Assembly (NCBI GenBank): GCA_900547755.1
Contig: URIC01000023.1
Coordinates: forward strand, 1-32,324
Origin: an uncultured Bacteroidales bacterium
GTDB lineage: Bacteria; Bacteroidota; Bacteroidia; Bacteroidales; Muribaculaceae
Direction: 5' to 3'
DNA length: 32,324 nt
Both the position numbers and the translations under genes were made by a program. Each line of letters starts with the position of its first letter. The stretch's first letter is position 1. The notes beneath the pieces were generated by a model. The model made no database searches and had not been told where the DNA came from. It saw nothing but the letters and a program-made list of their open reading frames with translations. Positions 23,938 through 32,080 of the stretch are shown here, piece by piece.

Positions 23938-25482
23938 TCAGAAGGCGGTGCCGTAGGATGAGCGGTCGAGGTTGCGGTAGCCTATGGCTTCGGCTATGTG
24001 GGCCGGCAGGACTTGTTCTGAGTTGTCCAGGTCGGCTATTGTGCGGGCTACGCGGAGTATGCGGTCGAAGGCGCGCGCGCTCATGTCGTTGCGCTCCATG
24101 GCTTTGCGCAGACGTTCAAGTCCTTGGGCGTCGGGCCAGGCGTGCTGCCGGAGCAGTCGGGTGTTCATTTGCGCGTTGCAGTAGATGCCCGGTTCGCCGG
24201 CGAAGCGTTTCTGCTGTATGGCGCGGGCTGCTACTACTCGGGCGCGGATGGAGGCGCTGCTCTCTGCAGGTGCCTGCGAGGCGATATGCTCGAAAGGCAC
24301 GGGCTGTATTTCCACCTGTATGTCTATACGGTCAAGCAGCGGACCGGAGATGCGGTTCATGTATCGGGCCACGGCTCCGGGCGCGCAGGTGCAGGGGCGC
24401 GTGGGGTGTCCGTAATATCCGCAGGGACAGGGGTTCATGCTTGCCACGAGCATGAAGGATGCCGGATAGTCTACGGTGTATTTCGCTCTTGAAATGGTTA
24501 TTTTCCTGTCCTCCAGGGGTTGACGCAGCACTTCCAATACCTGGCGGCTGAACTCCGGAAATTCGTCAAGGAAAAGGATTCCATTGTTTGCCAGGGAAAT
24601 TTCTCCCGGCTGAGGGTTGGAGCCTCCGCCCACCAATGCCACGGGGCTTATGGTGTGGTGCGGGGCACGGAAGGGGCGGCTGGTCATGAGCATGGAACCG
24701 CGTTTCAGGCGTCCGGCCACGGAGTGTATCTTGGTGGTCTCCAACGCTTCCTGAAGACTGAGGGGAGGCAGTATGGTGGGCAGGCGTTTGGCCATCATGC
24801 TCTTGCCGGAGCCGGGGCTGCCTACCAATAGGATGTTGTGGCCGCCCGCGCATGCCACCTCGAAGGCGCGTTTCACCATTTCCTGGCCTTTTACGTCAGA
24901 GAAATCCATGTCATGGTTTTCGGCGTTTTTATGAAATTCGCGCCTGGTATCCACTACAGTGGGCTGCGGGCCTCCGGCTCCGATGAGCAGGTCTGTGGCC
25001 TCGCGCAAGGTCTCGACGCCAAACACTTCCACATCGTTTACCACAGCGGCCTCTGTGGCGTTTGCGGCAGGTACAATCATGCGCTTCAGCCCCATCTGCC
25101 GGGCCTTTATGGCCATCGGAAGGATGCCGCGCACCGGCTGCACCGAGCCGTCCAGGCTCAGCTCTCCGGCAATCATGTATGTGTCAAGTCCCTCTACGTG
25201 AATCTGTTCGCCGGCAGTGAGAATACCTATGGCCATGGGCAGGTCGAAAGCCGCGCCCTCTTTCTTGACGTCCGCCGGGGAGAGGTTGATGGTGAGGCGG
25301 GTATGCGGGAAGTTGAGACCGCAGGATTTCATGGCCGAGACTATGCGCGTCTGGCTCTCCTTGATAGCGGTGTCCGGCAGACCCACTATCGTGAAGATGG
25401 TGCCGCGTTCCGCAAGGGTCTCGACGGTGACGGGGAAGGCTTCGATGCCATGTACGGCGGACGAACAGATTTTAGTCAGCAT
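23938..25482 (-). CDS. comM: ComM/YifB-family Mg-chelatase-like AAA+ ATPase
   Basis: 514 residues from the ATG at 25482 (MLTKICSSAVHGIEAFPV, the family's standard start); the open frame further upstream overlaps the preceding gene and is not protein-like. The N-terminal ChlI-like domain (about 1-165) has TIVGLPDTAIKES and the block LSPADVKKEGAAFDLP. The AAA+ core has Walker A GSPGSGKS (221-228) and Walker B ILFLDEFPEF, and a Cys cluster (NPCPCGYYG) is present. ComM is a helicase that promotes branch migration during natural transformation in Gram-negatives. Many Bacteroidetes carry it without proven competence, so the role here is by family. It lies 14 bp after the DUF4369 gene and closes the operon. 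Confidence 0.95.
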   Translation of the reverse strand: MLTKICSSAVHGIEAFPVTVETLAERGTIFTIVGLPDTAIKESQTRIVSAMKSCGLNFPHTRLTINLSPADVKKEGAAFDLPMAIGILTAGEQIHVEGLDTYMIAGELSLDGSVQPVRGILPMAIKARQMGLKRMIVPAANATEAAVVNDVEVFGVETLREATDLLIGAGGPQPTVVDTRREFHKNAENHDMDFSDVKGQEMVKRAFEVACAGGHNILLVGSPGSGKSMMAKRLPTILPPLSLQEALETTKIHSVAGRLKRGSMLMTSRPFRAPHHTISPVALVGGGSNPQPGEISLANNGILFLDEFPEFSRQVLEVLRQPLEDRKITISRAKYTVDYPASFMLVASMNPCPCGYYGHPTRPCTCAPGAVARYMNRISGPLLDRIDIQVEIQPVPFEHIASQAPAESSASIRARVVAARAIQQKRFAGEPGIYCNAQMNTRLLRQHAWPDAQGLERLRKAMERNDMSARAFDRILRVARTIADLDNSEQVLPAHIAEAIGYRNLDRSSYGTAF

Positions 25483-25496
25483 AGGGGAGAAGACGG

Positions 25497-26510
25497 TTAT
25501 TTGAAGAGTGAAGAACGGGCTTCGGCAGCGCCGGAGCCGTGGTACAGGATTTTGCCGGCGGAGTCGACGACAATCATATAGGGTGTGCGTGTCACTCCCA
25601 TTGCCTTGACCTGAGGGTTGGCCTCGGCGCCGAGGGCGCGGTAGGGGCGGGTTGTCTTCAGGGCCTTGTCGTTCTTGATTATGTTGTGCCAGCGTACGGT
25701 GTCTGAGTCCATGAAGATGCTTACGCATCGGCGTGCGGTGTCGGCATCCAGGGACTCGATTAGGCTGCTTTCCTCGCCGGTGGGGGAGTCGTTCCAAAAG
25801 TAAACCAGGGTGCGTGAGGCACCGGCGATGTCTACGTTCATCAGCGAGTCTGCAGTTCCCGGCAGCCTCATGGAGAACTTCTTCGGCACCTGCGGCACAC
25901 TGGCTGTCTGCACGGCCATACACGCCTCCTGCATCTCCTTGAGGTCATCCTCGTCCATGTCCAACTTGGCGAGCAGGCTCTTGTATTGCGCCTCGTGGTC
26001 CCGTATATCGAATCGGGTCAAGAGCAGGAACGCGGCGGTGCGGCTGTCCGGGTTCTCGCTTACATATCCGGCTATGGCGGCATTGATTTTAGCCGTGTTT
26101 CCCGACTTCAGGGCCGGGGCATTGGCTTTGGCCCATTCCGAGTATCGCTCCATCACCTTGTTGCCATTCACGGTCCATCCCCACGGTTCGGAGTACTTGC
26201 CGGAGAGGGTGAGTTCGTCGCCACGCTCGGCATAGATGGGGAGCAGCAGCTCGCCCGTCTGCATATCCGTGACCCAAAGCACAGTAGGAAAAACCACTAT
26301 TCCCTTCATCGAGAAGGCACCGTCGGCCTCCAGCGGTACAGGATTGTCTTCTATGAAAGAGCGCTTCTTGTCTGCGGCGCGGTATATGACGCGCAGTGTC
26401 TTACCCCGGGAGTCGCTCAGGGAGCCGGAGAGTGTGAACTCGTTCTTGCCGCAGGAGGGTAGCAGGAGGAACCCCAGCAGGCTTAGTATGTAAAAGTGCA
26501 AAAGTCTCAT
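25497..26510 (-). CDS. DUF4369 / thioredoxin-like lipoprotein lacking CxxC
   Basis: 337 residues starting MRLLHFYILSLLGFLLLPSC, a lipoprotein signal with Cys20. Residues 21-120 fit the DUF4369 pattern (FTLSGSLSDSRGKTLRVIY, then GAFSMKGIV). The C-terminal 110 residues look like a thioredoxin fold of the TlpA/AhpC type (TLVYFWNDSPTGEESSL, cis-Pro segment RTPYMIVVD). Where TlpA-like proteins have WCxxC, this one has SPTG, so disulfide chemistry is unlikely. The start overlaps the DUF695 gene stop in an ATGA (26507-26510). Probably periplasmic or outer-membrane anchored; function unknown. Confidence 0.88.
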   Translation of the reverse strand: MRLLHFYILSLLGFLLLPSCGKNEFTLSGSLSDSRGKTLRVIYRAADKKRSFIEDNPVPLEADGAFSMKGIVVFPTVLWVTDMQTGELLLPIYAERGDELTLSGKYSEPWGWTVNGNKVMERYSEWAKANAPALKSGNTAKINAAIAGYVSENPDSRTAAFLLLTRFDIRDHEAQYKSLLAKLDMDEDDLKEMQEACMAVQTASVPQVPKKFSMRLPGTADSLMNVDIAGASRTLVYFWNDSPTGEESSLIESLDADTARRCVSIFMDSDTVRWHNIIKNDKALKTTRPYRALGAEANPQVKAMGVTRTPYMIVVDSAGKILYHGSGAAEARSSLFK

Positions 26511-26950
26511 TCGCCGTCGGGTATATATGTCGCGTCTCTCATTTCGCGGTATTCCTCCCAGCCAGGGTCCTTCTCTGCGGAGATGCTGACGGGAAGCAAC
26601 GGGAGGTCGGCCCAGGCGCGGTTGAGCATGGACTGGAAAATGCCGGTGCGTTTTACATAAAAGACCCAGTTGCGCTCTCCGGCGCCGGTGTAGACACCGG
26701 TCAGGAGGCAACCTTTCTCCTTCTTCAGAGCCTCGCGCAGGGCGTTGTCGGCCTGCTCCATCAGCTCGGCGACAGGCGTATCCGGCAGTCCATCCGGAGT
26801 AGGGGCGTAAGCCCATGTCAGCTCCACACGGTCCTGATACTTGCCCGAGGCCATGGCCTCGTCCATGCAGTCGCGGCCCGAGACCAGGACAGTCCGTCCG
26901 TCGTCGCTCACAGCCGGTGCTGTCCACCATACTTCGTTCTTCGCACTCAT
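26507..26950 (-). CDS. DUF695-like protein
   Basis: 147 residues from the ATG at 26950, the start that overlaps the upstream stop in an ATGA (26947-26950). It has no signal peptide. The N-terminus (WWTAPAVSDDGRTVLVSGRDCMDEA), the central RVELTWAY and the segment LLTGVYTGAGERNWVFYVKRTGIF resemble DUF695 proteins, cytosolic alpha/beta proteins of unknown role. It lies between the DUF2027/Smr and DUF4369 genes with 4-bp overlaps on both sides, so the three are made together. Confidence 0.8.
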   Translation of the reverse strand: MSAKNEVWWTAPAVSDDGRTVLVSGRDCMDEAMASGKYQDRVELTWAYAPTPDGLPDTPVAELMEQADNALREALKKEKGCLLTGVYTGAGERNWVFYVKRTGIFQSMLNRAWADLPLLPVSISAEKDPGWEEYREMRDATYIPDGE

Positions 26951-28101
26951 TTGGCGGATTGTCTTACAGTTACCAATGTCGCTCCGAACCCATATTCGCG
27001 GAAAGAGGCATCCTGCAATTCGCAAGCGCCGTATTCGCGTCTTAGCAGAGAGCGCACAGCCTCGCGAAGCACCCCGTCTCCCTTGCCGTGGATAAAGACG
27101 ATTTTCTGTCCCAGGCGCTTGGCATTGGACTTCATGGTCCGGCGCACGGTGTCGAGTTGCAAGTCCAGCATAGCCTTGTTGTCCATACCGGCGGTGGTAT
27201 CCACCAGCTCGTCTATATGCAGGTCCACTTCAATCAGAGGCAGCAGTTTGTGCGGATTGTCGGCGTCGTTGCGCTTTTGGCGCTTGCTCCCGCGCTCCTT
27301 GGCATATTTTTCGGTCAGCCGGTGAGTGTCGGGCACGGGGGCTCCACCCATAGACTGACGCAGTGCCACGGCATCCGCCACAGGCACCTGTACGGCCATG
27401 TCGTCACGCACCAGAGGCACCTCCAACACCGGAGTGTCGAAATAGATGCCCGGCCTGAAACAATGCAGCTTATAGAATTTCTTGAGGTCAATCTTGCGCT
27501 CGCAGCTGATGGCCGGCTTCAGTTCGAAATCTTTGTCGCGCTTGAACGCGAAAGCCTGGAGGGCGAACTTTTCGAACTGTCCGAGGTCCGCGTGGCCGAA
27601 GGTGGCGAGGTCCACGACCATGTTCGGCTCCACAGAGCCCTCATATATCACGCTCCACTCATGTTCCCGGTAGCTCAGGAAGGCGAAGGAGAGAAAATAG
27701 TTGGAGTCGTTGACCAGAGAGGCGGTGAACCGGGTCTCGCTGAGGTGTTTCACATCCTGAGGTTCAAATGCCAGCACGAGGTTGAGTTTCTCTCCATGTT
27801 TGGTTTCCTCCACGGGGAGGGGCTTCGGGGGTTCGGGTTTCAGCTCCTTTGTCAGCTCCTCAGCCTTACGCTCCTGTACGTCGCGCGCCTTGACGGCGTC
27901 TACTGCTTTCTGGTCAAACATCAGTCTGCCTGCGCCGGCATGGGACTCATGTCCGGCGGGTAGCACCACTACGAGTTCGGAGAGGAGCACGGGGGTCTCG
28001 AAGCCATCCTCATCCACGTATGCCATACGTCCGTCTATGCGGACAATCTTGCCGCCGCCCACGGCATTCAAATAACGGACGGTATCACCTATTTTAGCCA
28101 T
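26947..28101 (-). CDS. DUF2027 protein with C-terminal Smr domain
   Basis: 384 residues from the ATG at 28101 (MAKIGDTVRYLNAVGGGKIVRI). The frame upstream runs through the tRNA gene and is not coding. An SH3-like N-terminal segment of about 60 residues is followed by a Lys/Pro/Glu-rich linker and the DUF2027 core. The C-terminal Smr domain (about 289-378) has the DLH motif (VDLHIDEL) and HGKGDGVLREAV (HGKG at 338-341), which give MutS2-type Smr domains DNA- or RNA-nicking ability. Bacteroidetes DUF2027 proteins are usually listed as Smr/MutS family; the cellular role is not established. First gene of the four-gene operon ending with comM. Confidence 0.92.
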   Translation of the reverse strand: MAKIGDTVRYLNAVGGGKIVRIDGRMAYVDEDGFETPVLLSELVVVLPAGHESHAGAGRLMFDQKAVDAVKARDVQERKAEELTKELKPEPPKPLPVEETKHGEKLNLVLAFEPQDVKHLSETRFTASLVNDSNYFLSFAFLSYREHEWSVIYEGSVEPNMVVDLATFGHADLGQFEKFALQAFAFKRDKDFELKPAISCERKIDLKKFYKLHCFRPGIYFDTPVLEVPLVRDDMAVQVPVADAVALRQSMGGAPVPDTHRLTEKYAKERGSKRQKRNDADNPHKLLPLIEVDLHIDELVDTTAGMDNKAMLDLQLDTVRRTMKSNAKRLGQKIVFIHGKGDGVLREAVRSLLRREYGACELQDASFREYGFGATLVTVRQSAK

Positions 28102-28156
28102 TTGGTGCAAATTTCGTAAAAATCTCGCAAACCACCAAGCAATAGCCTCCGAGACA

Positions 28157-28200
28157 CAAAAAAAGAGCAACCGGAAACCGAAGTTTACCATGTTGCTCTT
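28157..28200 (-). terminator. Terminator of tRNA-Asp
   Basis: A 10-bp stem (28161-28170 with 28191-28200) around a 20-base loop, followed on the minus strand by a run of T (complement of the A run 28157-28163). It sits between the tRNA and the DUF2027 gene, so that operon should have its own start site in the remaining 55 bp. Confidence 0.75.
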
Positions 28201-28214
28201 TCCTCTCTCCTCGG

Positions 28215-28288
28215 CGGTGCGTACGGGACTCGAACCCGTGACCCCATGCGTGACAGGCATGTATTCTAACCAGCTGAACTAACGCACC
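28215..28288 (-). tRNA. tRNA-Asp (anticodon GTC)
   Basis: Minus strand, 74 nt to the discriminator base. The acceptor arms GGTGCGT and ACGCACC pair fully. The anticodon loop reads CTGTCAC with GTC in the middle, and the T arm contains GGGTTCGAGTCCC. CCA is not encoded. A full promoter lies 52 bp upstream and a terminator just downstream, so it is transcribed alone. Confidence 0.97.
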
Positions 28289-28339
28289 ATTCATTTGCTT
28301 TCGGCGGGGTGAAGCTCGCTTGCTTCCCGATTGCGAGTG

Positions 28340-28370
28340 CAAAGTTAGTGTGTTTTTCTCATCCCGCCAA
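28340..28370 (-). promoter_or_regulatory. Promoter of tRNA-Asp
   Basis: TTG (complement of 28368-28370), 20 bases, then TAACTTTG (complement of 28340-28347), a textbook Bacteroidetes -33/-7 pair directed at the tRNA gene. Confidence 0.75.
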
Positions 28371-28517
28371 ATTTTTTTGTCATTATTTTTGCCGTTTTTT
28401 AAGCCTGTTTTGAAATTCAGTTGATATTCAAATGTTTATCTCTGCATCTTTTTTAGACTTTTGAACACACCCGTTCCTGCAGGTGTTATATTCTCATATA
28501 AAAAATCTCTACCCGGG

Positions 28518-29861
28518 ATGATATTTTACAGGACATATTTGAGGCCGGTCATATATAAATTCTCGGCTGATGTCGCCGGCTTGTGTCAGAGACACCTGTC
28601 GGAGCGCTCGCGTGTGTTGCTTGCGTGTGTACTCACCGGCATGGTCTGTGGCGTCGGAGCCTGGGTCATGAAATACCTGATACGCATTTTATCCTCCTCT
28701 CTGACTTCAAGACTAACCGAAGGGGGCTTCAACTGGGAGTTGCTGGTATGTCCGCTGTCGGGGCTTGTGATTTGCGGGTGGATGCAGCGGCGCCTGTTCC
28801 GGCGCGATGTGAGCCGAGGCACCGATAGGTTGAGACGCGCCCTGCGCGCAGGGCATTACGCTCTGCCTCATCAGTTGGCCTATCAGCCCATCCTCGGGTG
28901 TGCCGTCACTGTGGGCCTGGGAGGCTCTGCGGGTGCCGAGGGACCGATAGCTTATGCCGGAGCGGCTATGGGGAGCAACACGGCACGTTTTTTCAGGCTT
29001 GCTCCCGGCATGACCCGCATAATGGTGGGGTTCGGAGCGGCGGCCGGAATATCGGCCATCTTCAAGGCTCCCTTGGCGGGTGTATTCTTCGTACTTGAGG
29101 TGTTGGGCATGCAGCTTACCGCTGTTCCGCTACTCGGACTTGTGGCTTGCTGTCTCGTAGGGGCGTTTACCGCTTGCCTGCTTTCCGGCATGACTCCGGG
29201 TCTGGTCTGGGCCAATGCCGTCACCGATTTTGATTACAGCGCTTTATGGTGGCTGCTTCCTGTCGGTGTCTTTATGGGCCTTTATTGCCGTTGGTACAAC
29301 GGTAGCGGCCTTTACATGAGCCGGCGCTGGATGTCCGTGGCTACCCCTCTGGTGCGGGAATTGGGGGGCGGCATATTTCTCGGGCTCCTGATTTTCTGTA
29401 TGCCGGCCCTTTTCGGCGAGGGTTACGTCGCCTTGCAGAAGATGTTGGCAGGGGACCTGCACAGTGTGTTGGACTACAGCCCTTTGAGCGGGGTGTCCGG
29501 GCAGTGGGCCATTGTCCTGATGCTTGCAGGAATCCTGCTGGTGAAAGGAGCGGCGGTGTACACCACCAACTATACGGGCGGAGTGGCCGGCACTTTCGCT
29601 CCTACCCTCTTTGCGGGATGTATGGCCGGGACTCTGTCGGCCATGGGGCTGGGAGCTTTGGGATGCCCGCTTCCCCCCTCACAGATAGCGTACGTCTGCA
29701 TGGCCGGGGCTATGGCGGGAATAGTGCGTGCGCCGCTCATGGCCACGTTTATTACCGTTGAGGTGACCATGACCTACAGTCTGCTGTTTCCTGTTGCCAT
29801 TGTGGCATTTCTCTCCTACGCCGTCGTGAATTTAAACTTGAAGAGAAATTTGAAGTCTTAA
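28518..29861 (+). CDS. CLC-family chloride channel/transporter
   Basis: 447 residues from the ATG at 28518; the longer frame begins with TTG at 28461 and adds residues without family features. It is a multi-span inner-membrane protein. Motif GGSAGAEGP holds the gating Glu (E141, equivalent to E148 of E. coli ClC). GTFAPTLFAG corresponds to the GxFxP anion-binding loop. The usual first motif GSGIP is not recognisable (region AGHYALP). In the APLAGVFFVLEVL segment the position of the E. coli proton glutamate E203 is Val, as in CLC channels, by alignment from memory. It probably moves chloride or another small anion. It ends at a terminator just before the mobile element. Confidence 0.92.
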   Translation: MIFYRTYLRPVIYKFSADVAGLCQRHLSERSRVLLACVLTGMVCGVGAWVMKYLIRILSSSLTSRLTEGGFNWELLVCPLSGLVICGWMQRRLFRRDVSRGTDRLRRALRAGHYALPHQLAYQPILGCAVTVGLGGSAGAEGPIAYAGAAMGSNTARFFRLAPGMTRIMVGFGAAAGISAIFKAPLAGVFFVLEVLGMQLTAVPLLGLVACCLVGAFTACLLSGMTPGLVWANAVTDFDYSALWWLLPVGVFMGLYCRWYNGSGLYMSRRWMSVATPLVRELGGGIFLGLLIFCMPALFGEGYVALQKMLAGDLHSVLDYSPLSGVSGQWAIVLMLAGILLVKGAAVYTTNYTGGVAGTFAPTLFAGCMAGTLSAMGLGALGCPLPPSQIAYVCMAGAMAGIVRAPLMATFITVEVTMTYSLLFPVAIVAFLSYAVVNLNLKRNLKS

Positions 29862-29895
29862 AATAAACACCTAACGGAATAGCAAATTTGAGTAA

Positions 29896-29940
29896 AGCGT
29901 AGCGAACAGACTGAAAAAGCGTTCGTTACGCTATATTTTT
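29896..29940 (+). terminator. Terminator of the CLC gene
   Basis: A 12-bp stem with one G-U pair (29896-29907 with 29921-29932) and a 13-base loop, followed by ATATTTTT. It lies 34 bp after the CLC stop. Confidence 0.8.
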
Positions 29941-30020
29941 CTCTTGTTCAAAAGCCAAGAAGAGACAGAATATGGACAAACGCAGCAAAAGTTCAGTTAC
30001 TTTATCATTACCCGTGCGAT

Positions 30021-30055
30021 GATGCAAATTTCTTGCGAAACCTAAATTTTGCATC
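30021..30055. repeat. Imperfect inverted repeat upstream of the integrase, possible att/arm site
   Basis: GATGCAAATTT (30021-30031) and AAATTTTGCATC (30044-30055) are inverted copies that differ by one base in length. Both carry TTTGC, the conserved half of the CTnDOT crossover core GTAnnTTTGC. They may be integrase binding sites at the end of the element; the exact crossover base cannot be fixed from one junction. Confidence 0.45.
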
Positions 30056-30098
30056 GTTTGGCGTTATGTGTCGTATCTGTCGGTAACTCACTATGAAT

Positions 30099-30106
30099 TA
30101 ATTTTG
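30099..30106 (+). promoter_or_regulatory. -7 box of the integrase gene
   Basis: TAATTTTG matches TAnnTTTG and lies 20 bp ahead of the integrase ATG. No convincing TTG is present at -33. Confidence 0.45.
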
Positions 30107-30126
30107 TAACCAAAAAAAAGTGAGTT

Positions 30127-31362
30127 ATGAGAAGTACATTTAAGGTATTGTTCTACGTGAAGAAAGGCAGTGAGAAACCCAACGGCAACCTGCCTTTGAT
30201 GTGTCGCATTACGGTGGACGGAGAGATTAAGCAGTTCAGTTGCAAGATGGATGTTCCCTTGCGCCTGTGGGACGTGAAGAACAACCGTGCTTCGGGTAAG
30301 AGTGCCGAAGCGCAAAGAATCAACCGTGCCGTTGACAAAATCAGAGTGGAGATAAACCGCCGTTATCAAGAGTTGATGCAGACGGACGGTTATGTCACTG
30401 CTGCCAAGTTGAAAGATGCCTATCTCGGCATCGGTATCAAACAGGAAACCTTGCTAAAACTGTTTGAACAACACAACAGCGAATTTGCCAAGAAAGTGGG
30501 ACACAGCAGGGCAAAAGGAACATTCCGACGTTATGTTACCGTCTGCAAGCACATCCGTGAGTTCCTACCCCATACCTACAAGCGTGAAGATATTCCGTTA
30601 AAAGAGTTGAACCTCTCGTTCATCAACGACTTCGAGTATTTCCTGCGTACTGAGAAAAAATGCCGCACCAATACCATTTGGGGCTACATGATTGTGCTGA
30701 AACACATTATTTCCATAGCGAGGAATGACGGTCGTCTGCCGTTCAATCCCTTTGCAGGGTACATCAACTCTCCCGAAAGCGTGGACAGAGGGTATATTAC
30801 GAGAGAGGAGATACACACAATGATGAACACCGATATGCCCGACAAGACACACGAGCTTGTCAGGGATTTATTTCTGTTCTCCACCTTTACAGGTTTGGCA
30901 TATTCCGATGTCAAGAACCTTACGGAAGACAACCTGCAAACATTCTTTGACGGAAATCTGTGGATTATCACCCGAAGAAAGAAAACTAACACGGAATCCA
31001 ATATCCGATTGTTGGATGTTCCCCGAAAGATAATAGAGAAGTACAGGGGTATGACAAGAGATAATAAAGTATTCCCCATGCCGAGTAACACGACTTGCAA
31101 CAAGAAGCTGAAAGCCATTGCCAAGTTGTGCGGTATAAAAGTCCACTTGACCTATCATGTAGCAAGACATTCGGCAGCGACCACTGTGCTGTTATCCAAC
31201 GGAGTACCCATTGAAACCGTCAGCCGACTTTTGGGACATACCAACATAAAAACGACCCAAATTTACGCAAAAATCACAGCCCAAAAGATTAGTCAGGATA
31301 TGGAAACATTGTCGCACAAACTGGAGGATATGGAAAAGAACATTTGCAATGCCATTCAGTAA
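30127..31362 (+). CDS. CTnDOT-type tyrosine recombinase (IntDOT family integrase)
   Basis: 411 residues, the length of IntDOT. An N-terminal arm-binding domain (about 1-100), a SAM-like core-binding domain (about 105-205) and a catalytic domain follow in order. Catalytic residues: R246 in LVRDLF, K286 region (RRKKTN), H344 and R347 in YHVARHS, H371 in LLGHTN, Y380 in TQIYAK. The canonical first Arg position in TGLR is Ala (TGLAYSDV), the atypical IntDOT-family feature in which an Arg nearer the N-terminus takes over. It excises and integrates the element through short, partly non-identical core sites. It lies 18 bp before the small DNA-binding protein gene. Confidence 0.95.
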   Translation: MRSTFKVLFYVKKGSEKPNGNLPLMCRITVDGEIKQFSCKMDVPLRLWDVKNNRASGKSAEAQRINRAVDKIRVEINRRYQELMQTDGYVTAAKLKDAYLGIGIKQETLLKLFEQHNSEFAKKVGHSRAKGTFRRYVTVCKHIREFLPHTYKREDIPLKELNLSFINDFEYFLRTEKKCRTNTIWGYMIVLKHIISIARNDGRLPFNPFAGYINSPESVDRGYITREEIHTMMNTDMPDKTHELVRDLFLFSTFTGLAYSDVKNLTEDNLQTFFDGNLWIITRRKKTNTESNIRLLDVPRKIIEKYRGMTRDNKVFPMPSNTTCNKKLKAIAKLCGIKVHLTYHVARHSAATTVLLSNGVPIETVSRLLGHTNIKTTQIYAKITAQKISQDMETLSHKLEDMEKNICNAIQ

Positions 31363-31380
31363 CCCTTAAATCAAACGATA

Positions 31381-31770
31381 ATGAAAGAGGAAAGAAACAT
31401 CATAACAATGAACGAGTTCGGCAATGTAGTTATGCCGAAAGATATACAGGCAACCGCCATGAGTGAGTGGGAGCTTTGCGAGTTGTTCAATGTAACCGCC
31501 CCGACTATCAGGGCAGGGATAAAGACACTCTGCAAGAACGGCATTCTGAATGAGTGTGAGATAAGGCATACCATCCGACTGTCCGACAAGTGCAGCATGG
31601 AGGTTTACAGCCTTGAAACGATAATCGCCCTTGCGTTCCGTATCGGCACATACAGTGCGAAGCAGGTGCGCAATGCCGTTCTTGAAAGACTGTACTTGCG
31701 AAAAGAGAAAACAAGCATCTTCTTTTCGCTGAACACCAACGGCATAGCCAAAGCCGAATACTTCTCGTAG
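31381..31770 (+). CDS. Small RhuM-like helix-turn-helix protein of the integrative element
   Basis: 129 residues, no signal peptide. The segment MSEWELCELFNVTAPTIRAGIKTLCKNGIL (27-56) looks like a helix-turn-helix. The order helix-turn-helix, IRLSDKCSMEVYSLETIIALAFRIGT, then AVLERLYLRK resembles the N-terminal part of RhuM/Fic-associated proteins, but the C-terminal domain is absent. It is co-transcribed with the integrase (18-bp gap) and followed by a terminator. In CTnDOT-like elements a small ORF follows the integrase; a role in controlling excision is plausible but not shown. Confidence 0.75.
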   Translation: MKEERNIITMNEFGNVVMPKDIQATAMSEWELCELFNVTAPTIRAGIKTLCKNGILNECEIRHTIRLSDKCSMEVYSLETIIALAFRIGTYSAKQVRNAVLERLYLRKEKTSIFFSLNTNGIAKAEYFS

Positions 31771-31883
31771 CTGAATTGGTTGCACGACTGACGGAATCCA
31801 TTCATTCAGTCACGAATAGAGTAATCAAGCCAGCGTGTCAGCATATAATCTGACCGACATATCAACAGGAACTCCAATTTTTT

Positions 31884-31928
31884 CTCCCGAAAAGCGTAAT
31901 CCCCACATTCGTTTTTTGGGAGTTTTTT
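31884..31928 (+). terminator. Terminator of the integrase operon
   Basis: A 13-bp stem with two G-U pairs (31884-31896 with 31910-31922), a 13-base loop and six T's (31923-31928). It lies about 115 bp after the RhuM-like gene. Confidence 0.75.
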
Positions 31929-32037
31929 CGTCTGTCCTGCCCGACTTCCGTTCCAAACCATTGAAAGTTTTTTCTTCGGGGGCTATTTGTCACCGTTCTG
32001 CCGCGTTTTGCGTAACAACTTATCCGATAAATGCTTA

Positions 32038-32045
32038 TACTTTTG
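32038..32045 (+). promoter_or_regulatory. Possible -7 box for the primase-helicase gene
   Basis: TACTTTTG fits TAnnTTTG, 35 bp ahead of the ATG at 32081. The nearest TTG (32008-32010) is 27 bases upstream, longer than normal. Confidence 0.45.
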
Positions 32046-32080
32046 TAGCTGGTATTTTTCAAACTTAAAACCATTTGATT

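Larger units (their letters stand above)
29862..30126. other. 265-bp gap: CLC terminator, junction with the integrative element, integrase leader
   Basis: The left end of the CTnDOT-like element must lie in or near this gap. It contains the terminator at 29896-29940, an imperfect inverted repeat at 30021-30055, and the integrase -7 box. There is no coding sequence. Confidence 0.6.
31771..32080. other. 310-bp intergenic region within the element
   Basis: It contains the terminator at 31884-31928, poly-T/AT-rich sequence, and a possible TACTTTTG -7 box at 32038-32045 upstream of the gene at 32081. The short frames here show no family features. Confidence 0.55.

Noticed and set aside
25483..25923. 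N-terminal extension of the comM frame
   Set aside because: Arg/His-rich translation of the DUF4369 gene in another frame; the family start is at 25482.
28102..28260. N-terminal extension of the DUF2027 frame
   Set aside because: It reads through the tRNA-Asp gene and its terminator; homology starts at 28101.
28215..28288. tRNA-Asp as the attachment site of the integrative element
   Set aside because: The integrase lies 1.8 kb away with an intact CLC gene between, the tRNA 3' end is not duplicated in the window, and IntDOT-type enzymes use short TTTGC cores instead of tRNA genes.
28461..28517. TTG-initiated extension of the CLC protein
   Set aside because: Rare start codon and no family-like residues before MIFYRTY.
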